A DNA stretch of 64,000 nt from Campylorhamphus procurvoides. Its lineage: Eukaryota > Chordata > Aves > Passeriformes > Dendrocolaptidae. A program made the translations under genes and the position numbers. Below are positions 35,001-43,655 of the stretch, piece after piece. Positions within the stretch are counted from its first letter, which is position 1; every line of letters begins with the position of its first letter. Under the pieces are notes generated by a model, which worked only from the letters and a program-made list of their open reading frames with translations, did no database searches and was not told the origin of the DNA. The stretch lies in assembly GCA_013396655.1 (NCBI GenBank), contig WBMV01003364.1:62001-126000 (forward strand), in the 5' to 3' direction.

Positions 35001-35259
35001 AGGGGAAGCGCCAGACATTTCCCAGCCCCACAGAGTAGCCAATCTGGGCCAGGATGTACTGGAGCTTGCTGTTCCAGGCTGGCCTCTCTGCCTCCAGGTC
35101 CTCGTCCCCTTCCTTCTGCTTGTCCCAGGTCTCTCCCGTCACGTTGAGGACACTGCGTTTATAGTCTACAGGCTCCTGGTGGGCCAGCAAGTCAGCCACT
35201 GACTCGGTGACATGCTCGCTGCTGTGCTCCCGCTGGGTCACCTTGCTGTTCTTGGGCAT
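25675..35259 (-). CDS. SLC6A17: SLC6A17 (NTT4) vesicular neutral amino acid transporter, complete coding sequence in eleven exons
   Basis: SLC6-family transporter of synaptic vesicles that takes up neutral amino acids such as proline, glycine, leucine, alanine and glutamine (family knowledge). Joining 35259-34977, 32481-32324, 31994-31868, 31232-31051, 30531-30421, 29375-29134, 28874-28682, 28381-28189, 27259-27100, 26590-26428 and 26043-25675 gives 2181 bases: 726 residues and TGA. All junctions are GT-AG and keep frame. The N terminus [20 protein letters not shown] and C terminus [12 protein letters not shown] match human SLC6A17 almost exactly. TM1 carries the family motif [13 protein letters not shown] (about 79-90). 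EL2 has the cysteine pair C180/C195 and sequon N185-G-S; a further sequon is N392-F-S. The positions of two human intellectual-disability substitutions as I remember them (G162R, P633R) correspond to intact G161 and P632. No frameshift or missing motif was seen. Confidence 0.97.
26428..26590 (-). CDS. SLC6A17: SLC6A17 coding exon 10: TM11
   Basis: 163 bases, acceptor CTGGCAG, donor GTGAGA. Encodes residues 550-604: [22 protein letters not shown]11 and [11 protein letters not shown]. Confidence 0.96.
27100..27259 (-). CDS. SLC6A17: SLC6A17 coding exon 9: TM9-TM10
   Basis: 160 bases, acceptor CTTCCCACAG, donor GTAAGG after a run of A. Encodes residues 497-549 and two bases of K550, with [20 protein letters not shown] and [12 protein letters not shown]. 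If the donor were not used, the frame would stop at once (TAA). Confidence 0.96.
27260..28188 (-). other. SLC6A17 intron between coding exons 8 and 9
   Basis: 929 bases with good splice sites; about 780 of them are a minisatellite (listed separately). The remaining unique sequence flanks the two splice sites. Confidence 0.9.
27300..28070. repeat. Minisatellite of about twelve 61-62 bp units in SLC6A17 intron
   Basis: Diverged tandem units with the core ACCAAGACCTCCACAAGG, then TCCATTCCCTGCATTG, then GGCAGGGTCA and a C-rich end before AGGGACACC. The TGCATT (or CTGCACT) landmarks fall at roughly 27331, 27393, 27463, 27592, 27714, 27776, 27900 and 27961, spaced by 61-70 bases; intermediate copies have diverged landmarks. 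Copies differ by about 10-25 percent by eye. On the transcript strand each unit carries CAATGCAGGG, which resembles a 3' splice site. Confidence 0.9.
28189..28381 (-). CDS. SLC6A17: SLC6A17 coding exon 8: TM8 region
   Basis: 193 bases, acceptor CTCCACAG, donor GTGAGG. Encodes residues 433-496, including [20 protein letters not shown] and [14 protein letters not shown], the TM8 segment with sodium-binding residues in SLC6 proteins. Confidence 0.96.
28682..28874 (-). CDS. SLC6A17: SLC6A17 coding exon 7: large EL4 loop
   Basis: 193 bases, acceptor CCTTTAG, donor GTATCT. Encodes residues 368-432, the expanded loop typical of the NTT4/B0AT3 branch of SLC6, with sequon N392-F-S. This is the least conserved exon compared with human (for example [10 protein letters not shown]). 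Confidence 0.95.
29134..29375 (-). CDS. SLC6A17: SLC6A17 coding exon 6: TM6 region with sodium-site motif
   Basis: 242 bases. The acceptor is AAG after a pyrimidine tract (CTTCCTCCCAAG) rather than CAG; the donor is GTAAGA. Encodes residues 288-367 and two bases of E368, including [19 protein letters not shown], the unwound TM6 of SLC6 carriers, and TM7. Confidence 0.96.
29505..29570 (+). mobile_element. CR1 LINE 3'-end fragment
   Basis: Short sense-strand remnant: TGAGATGATCTTTGAG, then CCTCCAACCCAAACCATTCT and GGATTTCCATGAT, the usual CR1 terminus. It lies in an SLC6A17 intron, antisense to the gene. Confidence 0.7.
30019..30052. promoter_or_regulatory. TTAATTAA cluster in SLC6A17 intron
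   Basis: Overlapping TTAATTA/TAATTAAT sites in about 34 bases, split by AGCTGC. TAATTA is the core recognised by many homeodomain proteins. Regulatory function is only inferred; it may also be simple AT-rich sequence. Confidence 0.35.
30421..30531 (-). CDS. SLC6A17: SLC6A17 coding exon 5: TM5
   Basis: 111 bases, exactly 37 codons, acceptor CTCCAG, donor GTGAGA. Encodes residues 251-287 from [20 protein letters not shown] to HMFTPK, the same length as the human exon. Confidence 0.96.
31051..31232 (-). CDS. SLC6A17: SLC6A17 coding exon 4: EL2 and TM4
   Basis: 182 bases, acceptor TTTGCAG, donor GTGGGT. Encodes residues 190-250, including C195, [16 protein letters not shown] and the TM4 stretch [17 protein letters not shown]. 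Confidence 0.95.
31868..31994 (-). CDS. SLC6A17: SLC6A17 coding exon 3: TM3 and start of EL2
   Basis: 127 bases, acceptor CTCCTAG (a TAG acceptor), donor GTAAGG. Encodes residues 148-189: TM3 with [16 protein letters not shown], then the extracellular/lumenal loop with C180 and the sequon N185-G-S. G161 corresponds to human G162. Confidence 0.95.
31995..32323 (-). other. SLC6A17 intron with an imperfect tandem duplication
   Basis: 329 bases. Two copies of a unit of about 90 bases at 32068-32158 and 32159-32252 share AGGGGTTGG, a C-rich run, CCATGAGTGGAG, TGGAAAAACAC and CTCAAACC. The rest shows nothing recognised. Confidence 0.75.
32324..32481 (-). CDS. SLC6A17: SLC6A17 coding exon 2: TM2
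   Basis: 158 bases, acceptor TTCCAG, donor GTGAGT (phase 0 end). Encodes residues 95-147: [20 protein letters not shown] (TM2) and [16 protein letters not shown], the strongly conserved SLC6 loop after TM2. Confidence 0.96.
32560..32805 (+). mobile_element. CR1 LINE 3'-end fragment
   Basis: Clear CR1 3' region: GGTTTGGATTGGATATTAGG, TTCTTCATGGAAAGAGTGGT, CAGGCATTG, GTGGTGGAGTCACCATCCCT, GATGTG, and a terminal CCCAACCTAAATG. It is inserted in an SLC6A17 intron in antisense orientation. Confidence 0.93.
34147..34200 (+). repeat. Polypurine tract (GGGAAAA-type)
   Basis: About 54 bases of only G and A in GGGAAA/GGAAGG units. Long mirror-like purine tracts can form triplex DNA; that is inference. 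Confidence 0.9.
34569..34670 (+). repeat. Two-copy tandem repeat of about 50 bp
   Basis: TGTGGCTTCAAGACACAGGG at 34569 recurs as TGTGGCTTCAGGACACAAGG at 34619, each followed by a GGCAGGGA/GGAGGGA, TCT and CC-ATTTTT-like stretch. Confidence 0.85.
34977..35259 (-). CDS. SLC6A17: SLC6A17 first coding exon: cytoplasmic N terminus and TM1
   Basis: Encodes residues 1-94 and one base of G95; donor GTGAGA. The start codon was chosen by match to the human N terminus. Its context is weak (C at -3), and the in-frame codon upstream at 35334 is GTG, not ATG. The 68-residue cytoplasmic tail is rich in Glu/Lys and one residue shorter than the human tail. TM1 starts near [14 protein letters not shown]. Confidence 0.96.
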
Positions 35260-35381
35260 TGGGATGGCTCTGGGTGCTCCCCCAGGGTGGAACGGGATGA
35301 GGTAAGGAGATGAAATTCCCACAGGGAACGGCACCGGTGTGAGCTACAGCTCAGGCCTCACCTCCTCGTCATCAGCAGGAC
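35260..35381 (-). other. SLC6A17: SLC6A17 5'UTR part of exon 2, with a small upstream ORF
   Basis: On the minus strand the tract TTTTTCCCCCCCAG at 35382-35395 is the best acceptor upstream of the start codon, so exon 2 probably begins at 35381. The resulting 122-base leader holds an upstream ATG at 35372 with a four-codon frame (M-T-R-R) stopping at 35358. It could dampen translation of the weak-context main start; this is inference. Confidence 0.55.
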
Positions 35382-35558
35382 CTGGGGGGGAAAAAGGGTT
35401 AAAGGGGTGGTTTGGGTTTGTTTTGTCCTCTGGCGGGACCAGCAGCACTGGGGGAGGATGCAGCCCGAGGCATCACCACATGCCTTGGGGTCCCTTGCTT
35501 GGACAAGGAGGGTCCCCTTCTCCATGAAGGATGGGTCAGGAGCAACTCCCTGGTGGAG

Positions 35559-35720
35559 CATTATAGAGTCCCAGGATGGTTTGGGTTGGAAGGGACCTTA
35601 AAGCTCATATCACTCACACTCCCTGCCATGGGCAGGGACAACTTTCGCTAGCCCAGGTTGCTCCAAGTTCCGTACAACCTGGCCTTGGACTCTTCCAGAG
35701 ATGGGCAGCCACAGCTTCCT
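35559..35720 (-). mobile_element. CR1 LINE 3'-end fragment
   Basis: Reverse complement CR1 terminus: GGATGGTTTGGGTTGGAAGG, GACCTTAAAG, CCTGCCATGGGCAGGGACA, CTAGCCCAGGTTGCTCCAAG and CCTGGCCTTGGAC follow in the normal order. Confidence 0.95.
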
Positions 35721-36859
35721 TCATTCATGGAGAAACTCGTGGAGAAGAGCCCCCAGTGACTCACAGCAGGGAATTTCCTTGTACACCGTAGGACAGTGAG
35801 AGGTGATTGAGCCACTAACATCACTGTGACACCTCTTCTCCCCTCTAACACTCCCAGACAGCCGTGAGCCCTACAAGGGCTGGCACCACGTCCAGCTCTG
35901 CCCTCCCTGTCCTGCTCCCCCTCCACCACCAACAACCCCCCCCACCCCGGCCATCGACAGAGGCAAGAATCAGCTCCACGACAGCTTGGAAGCTCTCAGG
36001 GGACAGTGACAAACACCCAGGATATCTCTCAATCCCGGGATGTTATCAGGAGTGACTTAAAAGCCTTGGAGCCTGATGTTATATCTTCCCAGGCAGCTTT
36101 ACAGCAGATAACAGCTGCAAAACAGCAGCAGCCAAGGCAGAGCCATCAATCCTGACCCTTCCACCTTCCCACCCCGGGCCAGGAGGGGTAGGTCCTGCAT
36201 AGAGGCAGGGGGTGCCCAGCTCTTGCCCCCACCTGGAAAATCTTGGGAACACTGTGGGAATCTGCTCTGCTGGGATCCCAGCCTGGGAAAGCACCGTGTC
36301 CCTCTTCTCCATACTGGGAGAACTGGGGTTGGACTGGCAGTTCCCAACCCAGCTCAGATTGTGGTGCTTCACCTTATCTGGAAAAATGGCTCTCCTGAAG
36401 AGCCAGGCTTCCTTTTTTATCGTCTTCTCCATCCCTCCTTCCCAGGGGACACCCAGTTGGTCACATGGTCCTGGCAGAGCAAAGTAATGACCACCCTGGC
36501 CTGGTTGTAGGACCATCTGCCCCCCCAGCCTGGGGGCCTTCTCATCCAGTTCAAAGGTCATCCAAGGCCCAGGTGGCATCTCACAGGTAACACTGCCCAA
36601 ACAACCCCTCAGCCTGGGGAAAACCGACCCTTGTCTCTCATGGGATGGATCATGGAGGATGGATAATGCAGGGTGGCCCTCCTGCTGGCCCTTCTACCTC
36701 CACGATTTTCCAAAGCCATTCCCAGCTCTTCTTGCCTTTGGACACACATTTTTGATCCAATTCAGCCCACAATCCCAACCCTTTCCACAACAGAAAATTC
36801 AGCCCGGGCAAAAAAGGCCATTCCCAAACAGGGCACTGAAGTCCTGATATGAAAAAAAA

Positions 36860-36875
36860 CAGCAGCAGCAGCAGC
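36860..36875. repeat. (CAG)5 trinucleotide run
   Basis: Five CAG units after a run of A, in inferred SLC6A17 intron 1. Confidence 0.85.
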
Positions 36876-36981
36876 AAACTTCACCCGCCCTCACCCTCAC
36901 CTTGGGGTTTTTCCCCCCTTTGCCAGGCCCTGTTCCAATTAGGAAAAAAAAAAAGTCTATTTTCGGCTGCCGGCTGCATCC

Positions 36982-36994
36982 GTTGCCAGGCAAC
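36982..36994. promoter_or_regulatory. RFX X-box palindrome
   Basis: GTTGCCAGGCAAC is a perfect 13-base palindrome around one central base and fits the RFX consensus GTNRCC-N(0-3)-RGYAAC. It lies in a local CG-bearing block within inferred SLC6A17 intron 1. The site is seen; occupancy is inferred. Confidence 0.6.
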
Positions 36995-39814
36995 CGTCTC
37001 GGTTCCACATCTTTCCTGGATCCGGCTCCTCCGGAGAAGCCGTTTAAATTATCCTTTCAGGGTCGGCGATGTTTAATTTCCTAACGAGGCCTCATTCACA
37101 GAAACCGCTCACGGCTCGATCGTGGCAATTACAGGCACGTGGCTGCCCGGGGCTGGAGCATCCTCAGCCGGGATGGGAAGGGTGGAGAAGGGCCAGGAAA
37201 TCGCTGGGATTTCCATCAGGTTTGGATCAGTCTCTGCGTGGATTTGGGCAGACCCGGGTGAATCCCCCATAGGCTGTTTGCTGCTCCTTGTCTGCTCAGT
37301 AGCTGCTCCAGCTCCTTGGGAGTGAGGGCAACTCGAGCATCAGGAGAACTCGGCCTCAGGGATCTCTTCATATTAGGGAGAGAGCCAAGAAGGCCAAGGA
37401 TGAGGTGGCTGAGCCCCCAGACCTCAGTGTCCCATGGTCAGGACATTCTAAAGGCTTTCCTCGGACAGCCCAACCCCTTGGAGGCATCCAGCTCCAGGCA
37501 AGGGGATGCTGAGCCAGACCAGCACCACGGAGTCAGGACAGACCCCAAAACATCCTTCTCTGGTTCTCAAGCTCAATTTCGGTCCCCCCAGAGCTATTCT
37601 GAGGGGCTGAGAGGCAGCAGGATGGAGGTCCTGGAGGATCAGGGTCATTCCAACACCTCCAAAGCCCCGGGGCTCTCAGAGAACTCTCCAGACAGCAACA
37701 TGCCCAAAGGATTTAGGGAATCAACAGAGGTGTTCAACTGGGGCAAGAGCCCTTTAGACACTGGGATGAGGGTGAAGGAGCAGAGTTTTCCTCCCCCATT
37801 GGAGATGCACCAAAATAAACTGGAGGGGAGAACCATGGCAGAAGTATGAATCTCGATCCTGGAATGGCTCTGGCACAGCATCCCCATGACTTTCTAGGGA
37901 TAACCTGGGGATAAGAGTGTTGCCCAAGCCTGAAGGAGAGGGGATCATTCCCAACAGCAATGCCGTGAGCACACCCAGACTTTCCCATCCACATCCCAGC
38001 CAGAACTGTGGGATGATCTTAGCCAGAACCAGCAGGAAGCCACCAACCCACCCAGCACAGGGACAGGATCCAGAGAAAGCAAGGTCAGCAGAGCACTATC
38101 TATTCCTTTCCCCAGCATTTTGCACCAGCCCTAAAGTCCTCAGCCCTCAAATTGAAAAGCACAGTCCAAATCCATCTGGGAAAGGTATTTCCATGCATTT
38201 CTTTGATTGAAAAGGGAATTTAATCAAAAATTCATCCACCAAAAAATAACAACCACCCCGTGAGAAAGATGAGACAGATCAGCTGACAACCAGGAGCTTT
38301 CCAGGCTGAAGAGAGATAGAAAACCCTTGTCACTGACAGATGGAGATTCAGCTTGTTTACTTAGTCCTCATGACCTTAATTTTCTTAAATGTGCATTTTT
38401 TCTCTCTCTTTAGAAGACAAGATTAGGGTCTTTCAGAGCAATAACCTCACTTGTGCTGCCAGACCAGGGGTGCCTTTGCACCCAAGGCTTTGCCCAGGTA
38501 AAACCAGTGCTGGTGCCATCCAGCTGGAGAGGGACCGTGCGTTTTCCCACAGCAGGAGCCCAGAAAGGACCAGTTTGTCCTGGGGTCAGTACTAGTGTCT
38601 CTGAGTGCAGCCAACACATCCCATGGGAGTTATGAGGGGAGACACTGGGGCTGTTCCTGGGGATAACTCACCTCACACCAAGAGTAGATCCTTGGGATGC
38701 CCTGTTCCTAAGAGTGTCTTTGCACAGGATTCCCACTTTCCTGGCGCCAGTGGATTACTTCATGTCCAACCCCTTTCAAAGCAACTGTTCCCTAAGCCCT
38801 GATCCCAGACCAGACTCCTCAGCTGAGCCTGGGGCTCCAGCTTGCACAAAGTGACACTCCCCATCCATGTCCCTTATCCAGGTGACACCCTCCCATCCCT
38901 GTCTACCTGTCCAGGTGGATCCACAAGCCTTGTATCCCTTGAGACTGAGCATAGGAGCCACCACTGCAGCAGATCCAAGGCACAGACTGGGAAAGGGCAG
39001 GGATGGAGAAGCTTCTGCTTTGCTACAGCCATGGGATTTAATCCCAGCCCAGGGGTTCCCACTATTCCCAAACACATCCACTGGGGAAAAGCTGTTATTT
39101 GAGAAGAGTGAGGACCTGGCAGGAGCCAAGGGCAGCACATCCCCCAGCCCTGCCAGCAGCACGACGGACAGTTCAGGGGAGGAAGGGTGTTCCAAACCAC
39201 GTGTCCTGCCTCAGCCCATCCTTGGTTTCTTGGGGAAGCAGCTTGGGAGCAATAAACAAGCTGGAAACGTGTCAGCAAAGCTTTCAGCTGGGTCTGGGAG
39301 TGCAGAGACAGGCAGGGAGGAGATGGGGATTCACAGCAGCCACAAGCAGCTCTGGGGGTCCAAAGGATGGGACAGGGAAGATTTCTCCTCCCCTGTGTCC
39401 AAATTCTACATTTATCCCTTGTTTGGATCTATAAAGGGCAAACCAAGGCAGGAAAAAAACAGCAGGTGAGATTGGTGAGTTCAAAATTAATATTTAAACT
39501 CCTGGATACTCTCTGGTGGTCCCTCCCTCTCCGACCATCTCTCCCCCTTCAGTTGCTGCACTCAGCTGCCACTCAAAGCCCCTAACGGATTGGGAAAAGA
39601 TGCTCCTGGTGAAGGATCAGCTCACCAGGCCTGGAAAGGTCCAACTCACCACATCAAGGTCACGGAGCAGAGGAGGGAGGGAGACAGAGGCACAGGGAGA
39701 TTTCAGGAGGTGGAAATCCAGCCTCAGGAGTGGGCTGGGAAATCTGAGCATCCCTTTGCAGCTCCTCAGACCCAGAACCAGGGAAATCCTGTCCCCAGGG
39801 CCAGGCTGCTTTGT

Positions 39815-39880
39815 GCAGATGGGGAGACTGGAGCAGGGAAGAGAAGGGACAGATCCAAGGTCACCCAGGAAGCAGCGAGG
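39815..39880 (+). mobile_element. Possible old MIR-like SINE remnant
   Basis: GTGCAGATGGGGAGACTG, then GGGACAGATCCAAGGTCACCCAGG, resembles the tRNA-SINE core (gagaaactgaggc, then aaggtcaca) of ancient MIR elements. Identity is low, so the call is tentative. Confidence 0.35.
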
Positions 39881-40827
39881 CCAAGGAGAAGGGATGGAAG
39901 GAACAATCATCCCTCCTGTCATCCCTCTGTCCTATACAGCCAAGGGTGAAGGGAAGGACCCCAGAATCAAGGGGAAAACACCTCCAGTCCCTACCTGCTG
40001 CTTCCCATGGTCAAGAGAGCCCTTGCAGTGGGAGAAGGATCTACTTGGCAGAGCCAGTCCTTTGGGAGACATCCCACCCTTGGGAAGCATTCTGCTCTTC
40101 CAAGCCCCAAGAAACCAAGGGCAGGACCCTCGTGGTAGCTTCCAAGCTCCACTTCCAAGCCCCAAGATGAAATTTTTGCGGAAGTGTTGCCACTCTGATC
40201 CTTCCAGCCCTGCTCTGAGGTCCTTCCCGAAGCCCCTATCACACAAAATTCCCTTCCACGAGCCAAGGCTTTTTCAAGACACCTCCATCCTAAACCTGTT
40301 CCATGCTGGGGTTTGCTCTTCCCTGCTCAGCCTCTGGCTCCACAGGTAAGGGTTTTGCCATCTGTGCTCATTAGAGCTCCTTCTGTTCTCCCCTTTTTAT
40401 AATGAACCCTGCTAATTAGCACCAGGCTAATTAGAGGACACAGTGGGGGTGACTCAGCGCTACCAGATGTGTTCACTCCTCACACCCCACACGTGGAGAT
40501 GCAAACTTTGGGTGGGGTGGGTGTGAGGACATGCGAGAGCACAGAAGAAGCTTTGCTGGAAGTCAAACTCCCGTCCTGGAGCAGCTCCGTGACCCAGAGC
40601 CAGCATTTCCCGGTCAGAGGGGCTGCAGATGCTCCGCGTCCTTCCCGTGCAAGCAAACCTCTCATCCCGCTTTAGCATCATGACACAGGAGCTGTGATGA
40701 ATCAAAGCTGCCCCCTCTTCTGCCTTACACCCACCCCAGTGGCTTCTGCTGGCAAAGGCACCCAGATGTTATAAATAACCCCCAGTTCCTCTAAAGGAAA
40801 ACAGCAGTGGGGCTACTCCAGCCTGTT

Positions 40828-40975
40828 CCACCTCAGGGGTGTGTGCCTTTCCCACCTGGTGGGTGCCTGTCCCAGCCCAGCATTGGGTGCCTTTCCCACC
40901 CCAGGTGGGTACCCTTCCTACCCCAGAAGTTAATGCCTTTCCCACTTGGTGGGTGACCATCCCACCCCAGGGTTT
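40828..40975. repeat. Minisatellite, about six units of 22-26 bp
   Basis: Diverged repeats of the form GGGTGCCTTTCCCACCCCAG from CTCAGGGGTGTGTGCC to CCCACCCCAGGG, with units starting near 40838, 40859, 40885, 40908, 40936 and 40961. Confidence 0.85.
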
Positions 40976-42573
40976 TTCCCACACTACAGTAACCTTTCTT
41001 CCTCAATAGGTGCCAAGAAACCTCCAGAAAAGACTGCTTTGCCGACAGGTCGTGAGACAGACCCTGGAGGAGGACAAGCCTTGGCACTTGCTTTTGTCAC
41101 GAAGCATTTGAGCCTGTTGATTCATTGCATTTGGGCTCCTTTCATGTCTCATTTGGTATCATGAAAACACACGTCAGCTGCAATAACGTGACACTAGAGC
41201 AAACCAACCATCATATGATCCCTCCAGGGCTTGGTTTGATTCACCAGATGATCTTTTTCCCCTTATATCTCGATGATGTCTCGTAACTCACCCACTCCAG
41301 CCAAAGGTTGGTAGCTCAACCCCAAACCAGCCATGATTTATCCCAAAAAGCATCCAATAGCATCCAAATCCTGCCATGAGTACTGCTTTTCCTTGTTGCA
41401 ATTCCTGAACTGCTGCTACATTTGTAAATAAACAATTCCAAACTCATCCCAGGATGGGGTAAAAGCAGAACCTCTTTTCCCGAGGAATGATTTTGCCTGA
41501 ATTTGCAGGTCAGCATTTGATTTAGGGTAAATTTGGTCCTCATGACTCCAGATTCCCTGCTCTATGCAAGCCTGAAGTAGCAGTGGGGTCACCCCAGGTT
41601 TAAACCCAACCCTTTCATTCCTACTTGACTTTAGAGGATCCACCTGAAGTTTATCCCAGTGGACTGCTCAGACCCACATTTTATTTCCCTTGAAGCAGCT
41701 GAGCTGCAGCCAAACCCCCAGCCAGGTTCCTTGTCCTAGTCCTGACACCTCTGGAGAAATATTAGCCAGAAACTCTCTGCCCTGCCAAGAATAGCTCCCT
41801 GTTTTTTCCTACCCAGACTAGAAATAGGTGCATCAGCTCCTGATGGATTCAAACCTCAGGTGCCTCAGACAGAAGGCATAATCCAGGAAGCAGGATTTCA
41901 CCTTCTGGACCCTCTACAAAGAAGTGGAAGCAAATTTCCCAGCAGGTCTAAGCCCCATGTCTCTGGAGTGATGGAAATTTGGAGCTGGCCAAGCCCAAAA
42001 GACACATCTTTAGGTGCATCCCCACACCCAATACTGGGAATTTCTTAAAACCAGGACCCCAGGTCCTATGTCTCTGCCTCAAACCCGACCATCCATGCTC
42101 AGGGAGCAGCATAAAAATAAATGAGGGACAATAACGCCTCCACCACTTCAGGTGTCAGGACTAAAATATTCATCACAGCCAATCACTTTCTCCTCTCCCA
42201 ATGTTATTGTCAAGGTCAATCTGGAGGCTGCATTTCCACCCATCTTCAAAGGGGATGAGCCCCCCACCAACAGGAGCCAGGCAGGCACCCAGTGCCACCC
42301 CCCAGTGATCCCCAGCCCCCCCACCCCGGGGTGGCTTAAGCCATTTTCTGTCTCTCAGGGTCCCCCCCAGCCTTGGATACCACCACCCTTAGGGCCACGC
42401 CTGATGCCTTCAGGCCGAGGTGCCCGCTCCGTTAACCCCCCGAGCTGTCCCTGAGCATCTTCCCCTCAAAAACACCCCGGTAGGGAGTGGGCACCCAAAG
42501 CCGGGAGCCCCCGAGGAGGCGGAGAGACTACCGGGAGTGGGACCCCGGAGCGGGGAACCGGGATCATCCTTAC

Positions 42574-42960
42574 CTTGGAGCGGCGGCGAGAATGAAACTG
42601 ACCCGTTCCCAGGAAAAACCGAGCCGATCCCGAAGGAAACAGCGCAAATTCGCGGCAGAAATCACCCAGATTCCGCCCGCTCCGGTCCGGAGGGGGAGGG
42701 GGCGAGACCGGGCGCCGGCGGGGCCGCCCCGAGGCTGCCGGTGCTGCGGAAAACCGGGCAAAGGCGAGCGGTAATGACCGGGAAAAGGGCAGCAGGGACT
42801 GGGAATGGCTCGGCAGGGCGCGGTGATGAAGCTCCGAGGTACCGGCGGCTCCGCTCCGTGTCCCCCCCTGGCCCCGCCACCGCCCCTGGATGCGCGCTGG
42901 GCTCGCCCGGCCCCGCTCCGCTTCGCCAGGAGGGAGGTAACTCCGCTCGGCTCTCGGCAA
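42574..42960 (-). other. SLC6A17: SLC6A17 non-coding exon 1 (inferred)
   Basis: On the minus strand a strong donor, CCAAG followed by GTAAGG, ends at 42574 inside a CpG island upstream of the SLC6A17 start-codon exon. Human SLC6A17 also begins with a non-coding exon. The 5' limit is unknown and set here at the edge of the GC-rich block. No meaningful coding sequence was found in it. Confidence 0.5.
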
Positions 42961-42973
42961 ATAAATAAATAAA
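42959..42973. repeat. (AAAT)n microsatellite
   Basis: Nearly four AAAT units at the upstream border of the CpG island. Confidence 0.9.
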
Positions 42974-43301
42974 GGGAGAACAACTGGGGAGAAAAGGAAA
43001 AAAAAATTAAAAAATAACTCAATGGGAAGGGACACGCAGCCCCTGACGCAGGCTTGAGTCACCAGGGCTGCGCGTCAAAGCTGGGGTGCCGGGCCAGCCC
43101 CCCTCTCCGAGGGAGGCTCTTGCGTTGGGAAAAAATAGCGTTGAGTCCCGGCACATGAGTTGGGCTCGCCTGGGCTGGGGGAGAAAGTAAAACCCCCTGA
43201 AATGCCCCCAAAGTGCGGCCCCAGAGGGGCCCTGCTGCTCCCCCACCCCAGGGAAGGAGATGGTTCAGAGGGGTTAGTTCACCACTTTCTTGGGGTATAT
43301 T

Positions 43302-43655
43302 ATCGTAGAGTTGTGGAATGGTTTGGGTTGGAGGGGACCTTAGAGATCCAGTCCCAACCCCTGCCATAGGCAGGGACACCTTCCACTAGCCCAGGTTGCT
43401 CCAAGCCCTGTCCAGCCTGGCCTTGGACACGTCCAGGGATGGGGCAGCCACAGCATCTTTGGCTATTCCATCTCAGCCCCTCACCATTCTCACAGGGAAG
43501 ATTTTCTTTTGTATATCCAACCGAAATTCCCTCTCTTTCAGTGTGAATCCATTCCTCCTTGTCCTGTCACTCCAGTTCCTGCTGGACAGTCCTTCTCTTC
43601 TTTCCTTGTAGGCCCCTTCAGATACTGGAAGGTACTGTGAGGTCTCCACCTTTAA
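43302..43655 (-). mobile_element. CR1 LINE 3'-end fragment, longest tail copy
   Basis: About 350 bases of reverse-complement CR1: GGAATGGTTTGGGTTGGAGG at the start, then CCACTAGCCCAGGTTGCTCC, GTCCAGGGATGGGGCAGCCA, CATTCCTCCTTGTCCTGTCA and CTTGTAGGCCCCTTCAGATA in normal order. It lies just upstream of the SLC6A17 CpG island, in the same orientation as the gene. Confidence 0.96.

Larger units (their letters stand above)
35382..42573 (-). other. SLC6A17 intron 1 (5'UTR intron, inferred)
   Basis: About 7.2 kb between the CpG-island exon and the start-codon exon. It holds an antisense-to-plus CR1 tail (35559-35720), a CG-bearing block with an RFX X-box (36940-37110), a (CAG)5 run (36860-36875), a MIR-like stretch (about 39815-39880) and a 24-bp minisatellite (40828-40975). 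An open frame of 277 codons (39516-40349, plus strand) resembles no protein I know. The rest is unique sequence with nothing recognised. Confidence 0.6.
42400..43060 (-). promoter_or_regulatory. CpG island, probable SLC6A17 promoter
   Basis: Dense CG dinucleotides (for example GGGCGCCGGCGGGGCCGCCC near 42710-42730) in a region otherwise poor in CG. There is no clear TATA box, but (AAAT)n at 42959-42973 reads TTTATTTATTTA on the gene strand at its upstream edge. Bidirectional activity is possible. Confidence 0.65.

Noticed and set aside
39516..40349. Open frame of 277 codons on the plus strand
   Set aside because: Sits in an inferred intron, with no recognisable domain and a Ser/Pro/Gly/Arg composition typical of chance frames in stop-poor GC-rich DNA.
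42574..43062. Minus-strand open frame through the CpG island
   Set aside because: Compositional frame in the 5'UTR/promoter; it neither joins the SLC6A17 frame nor resembles a protein.
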